From: Bremerella alba
GTDB lineage: Bacteria > Planctomycetota > Planctomycetia > Pirellulales > Pirellulaceae
DNA: 64,000 nt
Assembly: GCF_013618625.1 (NCBI RefSeq)
Contig: NZ_JABRWO010000001.1
Span: 186,001-250,000 of the forward strand
Direction: 5' to 3'
The notes below the pieces were generated by a model. That model saw only the letters and a list, made by a program, of their open reading frames with translations, had not been told where the DNA came from and did no database searches. Below, piece by piece: positions 10,268 to 19,333 of the stretch (position 1 is its first letter; each line of letters opens with the position of its first letter). Position numbers and translations under genes: made by a program.

Positions 10268-11137
10268 ATGTCCTACACGCCAGTTCAACTGTTAGAGAAT
10301 TGGATTCTGCGTCAGGCCTCCGATGCTGGCCAAGCCTGGCTCGGCTCGCAGCGCGAAGCGGTCACCACCGGTGATCTCAAATCGCTGTACATGGCCTTTG
10401 GTTTCGCTCCGCGGAAGATTGGTAAGGCTGATCTCGAGCTAACCGAGCGAGACCTTGGCGACGCCGCCGAAGCTCGGCCAGGCTGGATGCCCCATTCGTG
10501 GACAATCGATCAAGCGGCTCGCGTTCTGCTGCTGATATCGCTTCCCTCCGAAGACGACGCGGCTTTTCAAGCGTCGCTGGAGAAACTCTTTCAAACGGCT
10601 GAAATCCGCGAACAGGTATGCCTTTACCAAGCCTTGCAGTTGCTCCCTCACCAAGAGCTGTTCGACGATCGCTTGTCCGAAGGCATCCGCACCAACATCA
10701 AATCGATCTTCGAGTCGATCGCCCATGACAACCCGCTGCCCATGGAACTGATGTCAGAGCATGCCTGGAATCAGATGATCCTCAAGGCACTGTTCATCGG
10801 CGTGGCCTTGGATCCTATCGAAGGGCTCGATCGTCGTGTGAACCCGGAACTGGCGCGGATGCTGATCGACTTCGCGCACGAGCGCCGCGCAGCCAAACGA
10901 CCGATTCCCGTAGAGTTGTGGCGAGTCGCCGCCCCGTTTGCCGATGAAATAGCACTAGAAGACATGAAAGCACTGTACGCGTCAGGCGAGTTGCTCGAAA
11001 AGTCGGCCATAGCACTGGCCTTGGTCGCGACCGCATCTGATGAAGCCGATGTCATCCTGAAAACCAATCCAGATATTGCCAAGCGTGCTGAAAGTGGTGA
11101 ACTCACCTGGCGCGAAATCGCCCAGCAAGCTTACTAG
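10268..11137 (+). CDS. eboA: EboA-family protein
   Basis: Soluble, mostly helical protein of 289 residues resembling EboA, the first gene of the ebo cassette. In cyanobacteria the full cassette is linked to movement of the scytonemin precursor to the periplasm; the biochemistry of EboA is unknown. The family-like segments are NPLPMELMSEHAWNQMILKA and LDRRVNPELARMLIDFAHER. I place the start at ATG 10268 (MSYTPVQLLENW), which fits the family; a TTG at 10214 with GAGG four bases upstream is an alternative. It is followed after 63 bases by a TatD-type hydrolase, as in other ebo clusters, but the UbiA, dehydroquinate-synthase-like and isomerase-like partners are not in this window. Confidence 0.75.
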   Translation: MSYTPVQLLENWILRQASDAGQAWLGSQREAVTTGDLKSLYMAFGFAPRKIGKADLELTERDLGDAAEARPGWMPHSWTIDQAARVLLLISLPSEDDAAFQASLEKLFQTAEIREQVCLYQALQLLPHQELFDDRLSEGIRTNIKSIFESIAHDNPLPMELMSEHAWNQMILKALFIGVALDPIEGLDRRVNPELARMLIDFAHERRAAKRPIPVELWRVAAPFADEIALEDMKALYASGELLEKSAIALALVATASDEADVILKTNPDIAKRAESGELTWREIAQQAY

Positions 11138-11200
11138 TGCCAGCATGGCCCCCACGCTTTTGCTGAAAACTGAAATCTGAACATTTAAAACTGACAAACC

Positions 11201-12112
11201 ATGAAATTCATCGACCCCCACATTCACGTTACCTCGCGTACAACCGACGATTACGAAGCGATGGCCAAAGCTGGCGTGGCGGCGATTATTGAGCCGGCAT
11301 TCTGGCTCGGTCAGCCGCGTACGCACGTTGGTTCATTTCAGGACTATTTCAGTAGCCTGGTCGGTTTCGAGAAGTTCCGCGCGGCTCAGTTTGGTATTCG
11401 CCACTACTGCACCATCGGGCTGAACTCGAAGGAAGCCAACAACGAAGCCTTGGCCGAAGAGGTGATGGAGATCATGCCGCTGTTTCTCGCCAAAGAGAAC
11501 GTCGTGGCGGTTGGCGAAATCGGTTTCGACGACATGACAGCATTGGAAGAAAAGTACCTTCGCATTCAGCTAGAGATGGCGAAGGAAGTCGATTTACCGG
11601 TGCTGATTCATACGCCCCATCGCAACAAAAAGCAGGGCACCTATCGCAGCATGGACATCATCGAAGAACACGAGATACCACCCCATTTAGTGGTAATCGA
11701 CCACAACAACGAAGAGACCTGCGAAGAGGTCCTGCGTCGCGGCTACTGGGCCGCATTCACCATCTACCCCAAGACAAAAATGGGGAATGAAAGAATGGTG
11801 GAGGTCGTTAAGAAGTACGGACCAGAGAGAATCATTGTCGATTCCTCCGCCGATTGGGGTGTTTCAGACCCGTTAGCCGTCCCGAAAACTGGCAATTTGA
11901 TGCTAGAGCGGGGTGTCCCTGAAGAACACGTTGAGCTAACCTGTTATAAGAACGCTTTGGCCGCATATGGTCAGAGCGGTCAGTTCGAGGAATCGGATTG
12001 GCTGACCCCAGAACCCATCGATCAACGTACGTTGTTTGAAGGGAATAGCGTTCTGCGGGGTGGCCAAGATCCGCGAGTCGATAAGCCAGAAGACGATCGT
12101 ATCATTCAATAA
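11201..12112 (+). CDS. TatD-family metal-dependent hydrolase (EboB-like)
   Basis: TIM-barrel amidohydrolase-type protein of 303 residues. The metal-binding signature DPHIHV is at residues 5-10, the central Glu in AVGEIGFDD, the HTPH motif at about 139-142, the DHNNEET segment and a C-terminal DSSADWG Asp. These fit the TatD/EboB group rather than a housekeeping TatD nuclease, which usually has DTHAHL. It lies directly after eboA on the same strand, the order found in ebo clusters, so the two probably act together. Substrate unknown. A short A-rich stretch before ATG 11201 gives no strong ribosome site. Confidence 0.82.
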   Translation: MKFIDPHIHVTSRTTDDYEAMAKAGVAAIIEPAFWLGQPRTHVGSFQDYFSSLVGFEKFRAAQFGIRHYCTIGLNSKEANNEALAEEVMEIMPLFLAKENVVAVGEIGFDDMTALEEKYLRIQLEMAKEVDLPVLIHTPHRNKKQGTYRSMDIIEEHEIPPHLVVIDHNNEETCEEVLRRGYWAAFTIYPKTKMGNERMVEVVKKYGPERIIVDSSADWGVSDPLAVPKTGNLMLERGVPEEHVELTCYKNALAAYGQSGQFEESDWLTPEPIDQRTLFEGNSVLRGGQDPRVDKPEDDRIIQ

Positions 12113-12310
12113 GCTCATAACGTCTTCCAGCTTGAAGAGGAACGGCTTCCCGTAAGGGAAGCAACTGAACAGAGACGCTAGGCACCAAAGTAAGGTGAAC
12201 GCGTTCGGAACCGCGTTTATCTTTCGCTATCCAGAGGCACCCAGCACTTTGCCTTGCGGGTCGCTACGTTTGCGATCCAACAGACTGGACCAGCTTACCT
12301 AGGGCGTGTT

Positions 12311-12817
12311 ATGAGCTTTCATCGCAATGGCGCAAGCGACAAGTTGTCGCGCCGCGAGCTTCGTTTTGAGAACTATGAAGATGTTCTCCGCGAGGCCAGA
12401 AGTCTTTCTCGGGTGGGTTACCACCGTGTATCCAAGTGGTCGCTTGGGCAAATTTGCGACCACCTATCGCGTTTCATGGATGCGTCGCTCGACGGTTTTC
12501 CGCCGGCGCCGTTCTATGCTGCGATTGTTCGACCGATTGCCCGTATGATGTATCTGAGCAAGATCCTCCGGAACGAGCATCTGCCGGCCAAGATGCCAAC
12601 GCTCAGGGAACTAACCCCTGGGGAATGGGAAGAGGATCAAATGGCGATTCCACAGCTCGAGGCTGCCATCGCTCGTATTACCGATCCGAATGCCCAGTTT
12701 GTCCCGTCGCCGCTTTTCGGCAATCTGACGAACGAGCAGTGGCGAAAGGTTCACCTGTGGCACTGCCAGCATCATCTGGAATTCCTTATTCCGGCGGCCA
12801 AAGACGCTACTGCCTAG
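12311..12817 (+). CDS. DUF1569 (DinB-like) protein
   Basis: Protein of 168 residues with the DUF1569 pattern: RRELRFENYEDVLREA followed by WSLGQICDHLSRFMD, and an ending LWHCQHHLEFL. The three conserved histidines (DHL, and WHCQHH) are placed as in DinB/YfiT four-helix proteins that bind a divalent metal, some of which are thiol-dependent transferases. No substrate is known. ATG 12311 has AGGG seven bases upstream and is preferred to the TTG at 12254. A perfect 7-bp hairpin with GTAA loop at 12145-12162 lies in the gap before it and has no T run. Confidence 0.82.
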   Translation: MSFHRNGASDKLSRRELRFENYEDVLREARSLSRVGYHRVSKWSLGQICDHLSRFMDASLDGFPPAPFYAAIVRPIARMMYLSKILRNEHLPAKMPTLRELTPGEWEEDQMAIPQLEAAIARITDPNAQFVPSPLFGNLTNEQWRKVHLWHCQHHLEFLIPAAKDATA

Positions 12818-12991
12818 GCAGAACAAACATTGGGTGCCGGCTAGATAGACCACCTTGCGCGGCACAACGAATTGCGCGCTATTCGTTGTGCCGTTATTCA
12901 GGTTGATCGCCTTCGGACCTTGCCTTTTGGCATTTGGCGTCGTATCCTGCGCGACAAACCCTGTTGTGTCGTTTCAGGAAAGACCCCATCC

Positions 12992-13765
12992 ATGTCCGAA
13001 GATTCGCAACCCCTAGAGCCAGCTTGGCGTCCCCTTTCCAAAATTCAGCGCCGCGTACTGGGCGTGCTGATCGAGAAAGCCAAGACGACGCCAGACTCTT
13101 ACCCTATGTCCCTGAACGGTCTAACGACCGGCAGCAACCAGAAAAGCAATCGCGATCCTCAGTTGAACGTCGAAAGCTGGGAGATTGAGGAAACCCTAGA
13201 GCAGCTCCGCGAAATGGGAGCGGTTGCGGAAGTGCATGGCGATGGTCGTGTCGTCAAATTTCGGCACTATGGTAAAGATTGGCTCGGCTGCGATGGCAAC
13301 GAGCTCTCCGTGATGGCCGAATTGCTATTACGCGGCCCGCAAACCATTGGCGAGCTGCGCGGACGGGCGGCTCGCATGGGCAAGATTCCGGACATGGGCT
13401 CTCTGCAGCCGATCTTGGATGAATTGCAGCGCAAAAAGCTAGTGATTCCTCTTACACCCAAGGGAAGAGGTCAGGTCGTCACACATGCTTTGTTTTCTGA
13501 GAAGGAACTGGCCCAACAGCGCACTCAAATGGGCGGCGGTCGGGCTGTTGAATCGGAAGTGGAACCGCCTGATGCGACTTCCATCGCCGAGCCTGTCCAA
13601 CGCCCGGTGAATCCTACTCCGACGGCTCCTCCGCCTGTTGCTGTAGCATCATCGTCTTCCGATAGTGCTTCAATTGCGCAGCTCCGCGAAGAAGTGGCAA
13701 CTCTGAAAGCGGAAATTGAACGCATCAAAAAGGACATGGAAGACCTTTGGTCGAACATGACCTGA
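12992..13765 (+). CDS. YceH/DUF480 winged-helix protein
   Basis: Protein of 257 residues. Residues 1-180 match the YceH (DUF480) family, two tandem winged-helix domains; recognised by RRVLGVLIEKAKTTPDSYPM, LTTGSNQKSNRDP and LLLRGPQTIGELRGRA. The family is conserved in many bacteria but its role is not settled. After a Pro/Ala/Ser-rich linker (about 190-220) it ends with a coiled coil (residues about 225-253) that would let it dimerise. The start ATG 12992 follows AGGAAAG and removes an unrelated 40-residue extension. It is followed by a hairpin terminator on the same strand. Confidence 0.88.
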   Translation: MSEDSQPLEPAWRPLSKIQRRVLGVLIEKAKTTPDSYPMSLNGLTTGSNQKSNRDPQLNVESWEIEETLEQLREMGAVAEVHGDGRVVKFRHYGKDWLGCDGNELSVMAELLLRGPQTIGELRGRAARMGKIPDMGSLQPILDELQRKKLVIPLTPKGRGQVVTHALFSEKELAQQRTQMGGGRAVESEVEPPDATSIAEPVQRPVNPTPTAPPPVAVASSSSDSASIAQLREEVATLKAEIERIKKDMEDLWSNMT

Positions 13766-14023
13766 GAAGAATCACTACGTTCATCCACAACGCATAGTGA
13801 TCGCCCCTGGCGAACGAGTACCGAGCGACTTTCGCAGCGTTGGGGGCGTCCGAACAACTTCCTTTTCGCCCCCTACCAAAGGTGGCAGAACCTGCTTTGC
13901 GCGTTAACGTCTGTTGAAGGTGCGTTTTAGTTTTGACGAATCAGCCAGCGTTCATCGCTGCGCCGATTGCTGACAGCAACGCCCTGATTGAGAATGGCCC
14001 TTGCTGTGAAGCGTTCCGCTTGG

Positions 14024-14060
14024 GTCGACACCGCTATATGCGGTGTCGGCCTTTGTTTTG
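14024..14060 (+). terminator. rho-independent terminator
   Basis: Perfect 8-bp stem GACACCGC (14027-14034) with GCGGTGTC (14040-14047), loop TATAT, extended by a C-G pair, followed by the T-rich CCTTTGTTTTG. It lies 260 bases after the YceH gene, the only plus-strand gene upstream, and 40 bases before the end of the convergent VWA gene. The 13,766-14,023 stretch in front of it has no gene that I can support. Confidence 0.65.
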
Positions 14061-14100
14061 CGCTACCAGCGAGTCACCGGGACAGCTCGCCCAAAGGGGA

Positions 14101-15753
14101 TTAGTACTCGACCCACTTCCAACCGATGGGAGCTTCCAACTCTTTTTCGGCGAAGTAAGCCCACGGCGTGTCGGGATGCTCCTTGATGACACGCTCTAGG
14201 TACTCTTTGGCCTGTAGCCGTGTTTTTTCCAGTCGGCTACCAGCTTCTTCCAGCGTATCGGCTGGCTCTAGGTTCCACGTGTTATGCGAAGGATCCTCGA
14301 ACTTTCTGCCCCCCTTCAAGATCGCCAGCATCTGGTTGTAACCATCGACGCGTGCTTTGACGGCAGCGGCTCGGCCTAGGGCTAGGTCATAGCTGGCCTG
14401 CCATCGCTTATCGGTGATTTTATCGCGGTCCTTCTCCCCATCGGCTAGAGGATCGTAGATAGCGTTCACGAGCGGCTCTAAGCGAGCGGCGGTACGCTGG
14501 GCCCCATCCAAAGCGTTCTTCAGACGGGCTTCGTCTTCCACCACAAACTGCGAAGCAGGATAGGTCATCGCTTCGACTTCACCTTGCGATGCCGCACGAT
14601 GCAGCGCGGCGAGTGCCTTGTTCTCGGCCAGCTTGGCTTGATACTGGGCGTCGGTCAGGTACTGCGGAGGATACTTACGCATGACCTCGTCCTCGAATCG
14701 AATCGCACTGCCGGGCCAAGCGGCCGAGCGGAGTCGGGACAAGAGAAACGATCCACGCGTTTGATAGGCAAGATAGGTCAAACCGAAGGGACCGTACCCG
14801 CTATCGACGTCGTCGCCGCCAAATCCGCCGCTGTTAAACTTCATATCAACACGCTGCGAATAGCGTGTTTCAGGCCCCTGAAGCATCGCAGGCATCCCGT
14901 CGGCTCGCGATTCCTGCGGAGCAACTTCCGCCATCATGCGTCCCATCGGGGCTGGCACACCAATCGCATAGATTCGCACACCGGTCGCGTTAGCCTTTTC
15001 CACCACGGCATCGACCTGCTGCCAGTCATCGCCGGCCTCGTCGGTAACAATCACCACCATCAGTTCGCGAGCTTGCTGCTGCTTGATTGGGCCATACTTG
15101 TCCAACACCTGGCTAATTGTCTCGAAGGTTGATTCCTTGCCGGAATTGTCGACCTCAATCGCAGAGAGCTTGCCGATCACCTGGCTAAAGTCGGTGGTAG
15201 GCTGCTCGAGCACGAAATTCGTTTTCTCGCCGAAGCTGACAATAGCCGTCGAGAGACTTTCAGCCGACTTGCCATCGGGAAGGCCATTGGTTTGAAAGTC
15301 GGTGTAAAGCTTCTTCGCGGCGTTTGCCCAAGAGCCTCGCATCTCGGAAGCACTCAAAGTCGAGTCTACAACCCACACGATCAACGTCGGCGCGAAGTCA
15401 ATGCTGCTGGCGATTTCTGTTCGCAAACGCTCGACGTTCTCCTCGACGCTCGCATTCGCTCCGACCGACTTGCCACCTGTGTTAAAGCGGCTGGTACCAC
15501 CGCCTCGCAGCGAGGTCGTGCGAATCATGGTGCTGCGTGCCTGGGCTTCCTTAGACTGAGCCGGCTTGGAATCGGCCTTCGGTTTGGCAGCCGGCTTCAC
15601 AGCAGGAGCCGCCGCTTGCTTGGGCTGATTCTTTGCCAAGGGATTGCGAAACTTAACGTTTTCACCGCAACCAGCCACCAACACCACGCCCATCAGCGTC
15701 GCGGAGATCCATCCCAATGCGGCGTTCTTCAGATTATTCTTACGGCGTGGCAT
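14101..15753 (-). CDS. von Willebrand factor A lipoprotein
   Basis: Exported lipoprotein of about 550 residues. After a basic N-terminus and a hydrophobic stretch there is a lipobox (LVAGC, Cys at about 29), an Ala/Pro/Lys-rich linker to about residue 90 and a VWA domain from about 115 to 290. The VWA segment opens with LIVWVVDSTLSASE, in which the MIDAS DxSxS is changed to DSTLS, and has VIVTDEAGDD. The C-terminal 200 residues are helical. Such proteins bind ligands or partners at the cell envelope in a metal-dependent manner. The start is ATG 15753; the longer start is a TTG without support. Convergent with the YceH terminator. Confidence 0.82.
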   Translation of the reverse strand: MPRRKNNLKNAALGWISATLMGVVLVAGCGENVKFRNPLAKNQPKQAAAPAVKPAAKPKADSKPAQSKEAQARSTMIRTTSLRGGGTSRFNTGGKSVGANASVEENVERLRTEIASSIDFAPTLIVWVVDSTLSASEMRGSWANAAKKLYTDFQTNGLPDGKSAESLSTAIVSFGEKTNFVLEQPTTDFSQVIGKLSAIEVDNSGKESTFETISQVLDKYGPIKQQQARELMVVIVTDEAGDDWQQVDAVVEKANATGVRIYAIGVPAPMGRMMAEVAPQESRADGMPAMLQGPETRYSQRVDMKFNSGGFGGDDVDSGYGPFGLTYLAYQTRGSFLLSRLRSAAWPGSAIRFEDEVMRKYPPQYLTDAQYQAKLAENKALAALHRAASQGEVEAMTYPASQFVVEDEARLKNALDGAQRTAARLEPLVNAIYDPLADGEKDRDKITDKRWQASYDLALGRAAAVKARVDGYNQMLAILKGGRKFEDPSHNTWNLEPADTLEEAGSRLEKTRLQAKEYLERVIKEHPDTPWAYFAEKELEAPIGWKWVEY

Positions 15754-15952
15754 ATCTGCAGGGGCTCCCAAGCAAGAGAAATTACGACCGGACGAACCGA
15801 CTTTTCATTCTACCCCTCATTTCAGTCGGGTCGAGTCGATGTCCAAGATTCCCACGGACAGCCCCCGCTACGGCACTGGTTGTCTAGGGACTGGCAATCG
15901 AAACGATTATTCGAAACAATAACGCGCATCGAATACGAAATAGGATTTTTTC

Positions 15953-16495
15953 ATGACATCTGAGCAAACCCTCACCGGAAAACGAATTCTCATCTTCGTC
16001 GGTGATATCTATGAAGATCTCGAACTGTGGTATCCCCACCTTCGCTTGCAAGAGGCCGGCGCCGAAACCGTTCTCGCGGGCCTCAAAGCGGGGGAAACCT
16101 ACGACGGCAAGCACACCTACCCTGCGAAAGCCGATGTAGCGATCTCGGACGTCGATCCCAGTACGTTCGACGGAGTGGTTTGCCCCGGGGGCTTCATGCC
16201 GGACAAGCTCCGCCGCGAAGACAAAGTGAAAACGATCATCCGCCACTTCCACGAAAAAGGCCAGCTGGTGGCTGCGATCTGCCATGGGGGTTGGCTCTTG
16301 GCTTCCGCCGGTATCTGCCGCGGTACCAAGCAAACAGGTTCGCCAGGTATTCAAGACGACATGGTCCATGCCGGCGTCACCTGGGAAGACGCGGAAGTTG
16401 TCGTCGATGGCCACATTGTCACCAGTCGTCGGCCTGACGATCTGCCGGCGTTCTGCCGAGCGCTCATTGACGTGCTGGAGAAACAAGCCTCATGA
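15953..16495 (+). CDS. DJ-1/PfpI-family protein
   Basis: Class I glutamine amidotransferase-like protein of 180 residues. The DJ-1/PfpI signature is clear: LIFVGDIYEDLELWYP with the conserved Glu at the N-terminus, VVCPGGF, and the nucleophile elbow AICHGGW with the reactive cysteine at about residue 109. Members act as glyoxalase III-type deglycases, chaperones or proteases; the exact activity cannot be read from sequence. ATG 15953 has AGGA seven bases upstream. Its TGA overlaps the next gene by 4 bases (ATGA), so the two are translationally coupled; the partner is a VOC (glyoxalase-fold) protein, which points to aldehyde detoxification. Confidence 0.9.
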   Translation: MTSEQTLTGKRILIFVGDIYEDLELWYPHLRLQEAGAETVLAGLKAGETYDGKHTYPAKADVAISDVDPSTFDGVVCPGGFMPDKLRREDKVKTIIRHFHEKGQLVAAICHGGWLLASAGICRGTKQTGSPGIQDDMVHAGVTWEDAEVVVDGHIVTSRRPDDLPAFCRALIDVLEKQAS

Positions 16496-16878
16496 CGCTC
16501 GCCCATTTGACGATCGCCACGCCCGATTCCGCCTCGACGGCGCAGTTCCTGCAACAGGTCTTCGACTGGCCGGAAGTCCATCGCCCTGGCAATGTCGACC
16601 CATCCACTTACTGGCTCGACATCGGCCAGGGACAACAGGTCCACGTCCTTCAAGTCGATGGCTTCGAAGTGTCTGCATTCGAGCAAGAATTCGGTCGACA
16701 CTTCGCTTTTTTCTTTTCTGCTGCCAAACTCGAGACAATACGTCAGCGATTAACCGAGAGAAACGTGGAAGTTATTCCACCGATTCGCCCGACTCCTTTT
16801 GAGCGTTTCTTTTTTCGAGATCCCAACGGTTACATGTTCGAAGTGATCGACCAGGACAAGTTCGTCCAAGAGAAATAA
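16492..16878 (+). CDS. VOC-family (glyoxalase-fold) protein
   Basis: Protein of 128 residues with two beta-alpha-beta-beta-beta modules of the vicinal oxygen chelate family. The first module starts LAHLTIATPDSASTAQFL and the second ends FFRDPNGYMFEVIDQ, where the Glu is a usual metal ligand; the His in LAHLTI is the other likely ligand. Possible activities are glyoxalase, dioxygenase or antibiotic-binding. It overlaps the DJ-1-like gene by 4 bases and precedes the membrane protein gene by 15 bases, so the three may form one operon. Confidence 0.85.
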   Translation: MTLAHLTIATPDSASTAQFLQQVFDWPEVHRPGNVDPSTYWLDIGQGQQVHVLQVDGFEVSAFEQEFGRHFAFFFSAAKLETIRQRLTERNVEVIPPIRPTPFERFFFRDPNGYMFEVIDQDKFVQEK

Positions 16879-16893
16879 CATGACGGTACTGCA

Positions 16894-18357
16894 GTGAAAG
16901 CAACGGATTGCCAAAATGTTCACGGATGGACGTCGCTGCAGAAAAACTTCTTGGCAGCACTGCTGGTCGCTATTTTTCTTTTTCAGCTTGCGTTGATGCG
17001 CCAGGGACATGACTGGGGTGGTGACTTCGCCCAGTACTTGAGTCATGCTCTCAACCTGGCCACATTTCAAGACTACGCCGACACCGGGTACATCTATAAC
17101 CCCGATGCGGCAGTCATTGGACCACGTGCTTATCCGCCCATCTTCCCGCTATTTCTGGCACCGATCTACGCGATCTTTGGCGTCGACTTCACGGCGTTTC
17201 GTGTTGCGATACTGGTGCTCTTCGTCGCGATGGTGGCTATTTCAACGAGCTTATTCGCACGACGACTTTCGGCATGGCCGTCCCTTTGCCTGGCCGGTCT
17301 GCTAGGCTTTTGCCCAATATTTTGGGACTTTAATCAGCAAGTTATCTCAGAACATCTCTTCATGCTGTGGTGGATGCTCACCTTTTGGGTCTATCAACGC
17401 TACCGTGGAAATTTCGACCAACCTTCCCAGCACTTCGGTCCGGCAATCGTGACCGGCCTGCTCATCTATCTTGCTGTTGGCACGCGGACCGTCGGCATCG
17501 TCTTGCCCCCTGCCCTGCTGCTGACCGAGTTCCTCGTTTATCGTCGTTTGACTCGCTATGCCGTGGTAAGCATCACGGCAGCGATTGTATTTTATGCAAT
17601 CCAAAAATTCCTGCTGCCAATCGGTGGCTCTGGTTACCTCGATCAACTCTCCGAGATCAACTTTCATTCGCTTACTTCCAATTTTTTTGCAGACTCTATC
17701 TCCTTTCTTTTCATCTGGAAGAACGGGCACCTCAATTGGCTTGCCGCAGCGACCGGATTTGGTTTGAGCCTGATCGGTATCACCGGCTTCCTAAAAGAAA
17801 GCTGGCCCAGGCCGCAACTCTTGTCGATCGCAACCGTTTTCTATTTTCTGCTAGTCGTGCTTTGGCCCGGAGCAAACGGCATTCGCATGATTTGGCCTCT
17901 GCTTCCCGGCTTTCTGTTTTGGATTTTGTTTGCCCTGGAAAACGTTCCGTTATCCACTCGATGGCGATCGATCTGCTTGACCGGCTTTGTCGTCTTTACA
18001 CTCGCCTGTTATGCCGGCAAGTACAGCTCTTCAGAATTCGGACCCATTGCTGGGCCCGAGAGCCCATCGGCGAGAGAATTGTTTGCCGAAGTTACCAAGA
18101 GCGTGAAGCCAGAAGAGTCGTGCCTGTTCTTTAAACCACGCGTACTAGCTTTTTATACGCAACGACACTCGGTCGGGTATCCGATCGACCTCAATCACCC
18201 ATCATTAAACCGCACGCTGGAACAGGCCCAGGCAGACGTTGTCATCACACAAAGCGAGCAGCTTCCAGAACTCGAGCAGTTGCTGCAGCAAGACGGCTTT
18301 CAAATCGAATGGTCGAACGTCGACTATCAACTGTGGCGAAAGAAAGACGCGTCTTAG
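16894..18357 (+). CDS. GT-C-type membrane glycosyltransferase-like protein
   Basis: Integral membrane protein of 487 residues with about 10-11 hydrophobic segments and a soluble C-terminal region. The first periplasmic loop has HDWGGDFAQYLSHALNL, resembling the GT39/ArnT-type acidic motif (DxD/DxE) of polyprenyl-phosphate sugar transferases. It is therefore likely to transfer a sugar from a lipid carrier in the periplasm, but donor and acceptor are unknown. Start is GTG 16894. It ends 11 bases before the convergent purine nucleoside phosphorylase gene. Confidence 0.75.
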   Translation: MKATDCQNVHGWTSLQKNFLAALLVAIFLFQLALMRQGHDWGGDFAQYLSHALNLATFQDYADTGYIYNPDAAVIGPRAYPPIFPLFLAPIYAIFGVDFTAFRVAILVLFVAMVAISTSLFARRLSAWPSLCLAGLLGFCPIFWDFNQQVISEHLFMLWWMLTFWVYQRYRGNFDQPSQHFGPAIVTGLLIYLAVGTRTVGIVLPPALLLTEFLVYRRLTRYAVVSITAAIVFYAIQKFLLPIGGSGYLDQLSEINFHSLTSNFFADSISFLFIWKNGHLNWLAAATGFGLSLIGITGFLKESWPRPQLLSIATVFYFLLVVLWPGANGIRMIWPLLPGFLFWILFALENVPLSTRWRSICLTGFVVFTLACYAGKYSSSEFGPIAGPESPSARELFAEVTKSVKPEESCLFFKPRVLAFYTQRHSVGYPIDLNHPSLNRTLEQAQADVVITQSEQLPELEQLLQQDGFQIEWSNVDYQLWRKKDAS

Positions 18358-18368
18358 ACCGTCGCCGG

Positions 18369-19196
18369 TTAGTTTTGCTGTTCGAGCAAAACCTCTCGCA
18401 CCAAGTAACGCAGGCGGGGCTCTGCGGCTTGTGCGGCACGAATGACGTCGTACTTGCCGACGCTTCCCAGATTATCTGGCAGGCAGATATTGGTCACTGT
18501 CGAAAGGGCCAGGACTCGCAAGCCAACCTGGGCAGCGACGATCGCCTCGGGCACCGTGCTCATGCCAACCACGTCGGCCCCAATCTTTTTGAGAAAACGG
18601 TACTCGCTCCGCGTTTCGTAGTTCGGCCCGGTCATGGCCGCATAGACGCCGCGATGGTGCCGAATTCCTTCTCGCCGGGCAATGCGTGCTGCCGCGTCGA
18701 GCAGCCGCTTGTCGTAAGGACTCGACATATCCGTAAAACGCTGGCCAAGATTCGGATCGCCATGCCCGGTGAGAGGATTACGCCACATGAAGTTGAGGTG
18801 ATCTTCCATCAACATGATATCCCCGCTTTGATAAAACGGATTCATGCCGCCGCTGGCATTGCTGACCACCAGAATACTGGCCCCCAGGGCCTTCATCACA
18901 CGCACCGGTAAGGTAATCGTTTCTAACGAGTACCCTTCGTAAACATGAAAACGGCCCTCCATGACCAAGACTGGGACAGTGCCCAGTCGTCCACATACGA
19001 GTCGCCCTTTATGACTCAGGGCAGTAGAAGATGGAATGTGCGGTAGGTCTTCGTAGTCGATCGTGACTTCGACATCGACGCCGTCGGTCAGCGTACCGAG
19101 CCCGGTCCCTAATATGATCCCGGCCAAAGGACGTTCGTTCCATCGACGCCGAATGGCAGCAGCCAAATCTTCGACCTGGGCTTTAAGCTTGAACAA
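18369..19196 (-). CDS. purine nucleoside phosphorylase, copy 1 (Asn type)
   Basis: Trimeric-type purine nucleoside phosphorylase of 275 residues that splits purine nucleosides with phosphate, for salvage. The phosphate loop (ILGTGLG), the catalytic His in MEGRFHVYEGY (H84), the purine-stacking Tyr193 and Glu194 in GPNYET and Asn236 in STVTN are all in place, which is the pattern of 6-oxopurine (inosine/guanosine) specific enzymes. The start is TTG 19196: AGGAG lies exactly seven bases upstream, while the nearby ATG at 19200 is out of frame. A second, diverged copy lies 137 bases upstream on the same strand. Confidence 0.92.
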   Translation of the reverse strand: MFKLKAQVEDLAAAIRRRWNERPLAGIILGTGLGTLTDGVDVEVTIDYEDLPHIPSSTALSHKGRLVCGRLGTVPVLVMEGRFHVYEGYSLETITLPVRVMKALGASILVVSNASGGMNPFYQSGDIMLMEDHLNFMWRNPLTGHGDPNLGQRFTDMSSPYDKRLLDAAARIARREGIRHHRGVYAAMTGPNYETRSEYRFLKKIGADVVGMSTVPEAIVAAQVGLRVLALSTVTNICLPDNLGSVGKYDVIRAAQAAEPRLRYLVREVLLEQQN

Positions 19197-19280
19197 GCAT
19201 TAACTCCTGTCCCCTCGCCGCTGCTCTCGCTCACCGAGGGCAAGTGGCCAACCGTGTACCAGCGTCGCCCCTGAATCCAG

Positions 19281-19303
19281 CCCTCTCCCCTAAGGGGCGA
19301 GGG
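19281..19303. repeat. REP-like hairpin between the two phosphorylase genes
   Basis: CCCTCTCCCC and GGGGCGAGGG pair over 10 positions with one mismatch around TAA. This kind of C-rich/G-rich intergenic hairpin is common as a dispersed element in many bacterial genomes; no T run, so not a terminator. Only one copy was noticed in the window. Confidence 0.45.
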
Positions 19304-19333
19304 AACCAGGGGAACAAATCGCTCGCTGTGCCG

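Noticed and set aside
12145-12162. Perfect hairpin GCTTCCC/GGGAAGC with loop GTAA
   Set aside because: No T run and no clear link to a gene; not called a terminator or an RNA.
13933-14199. Plus-strand frame of 88 codons after the YceH gene
   Set aside because: Runs through the terminator hairpin at 14027-14047 and overlaps the end of the VWA lipoprotein gene; no coding character.
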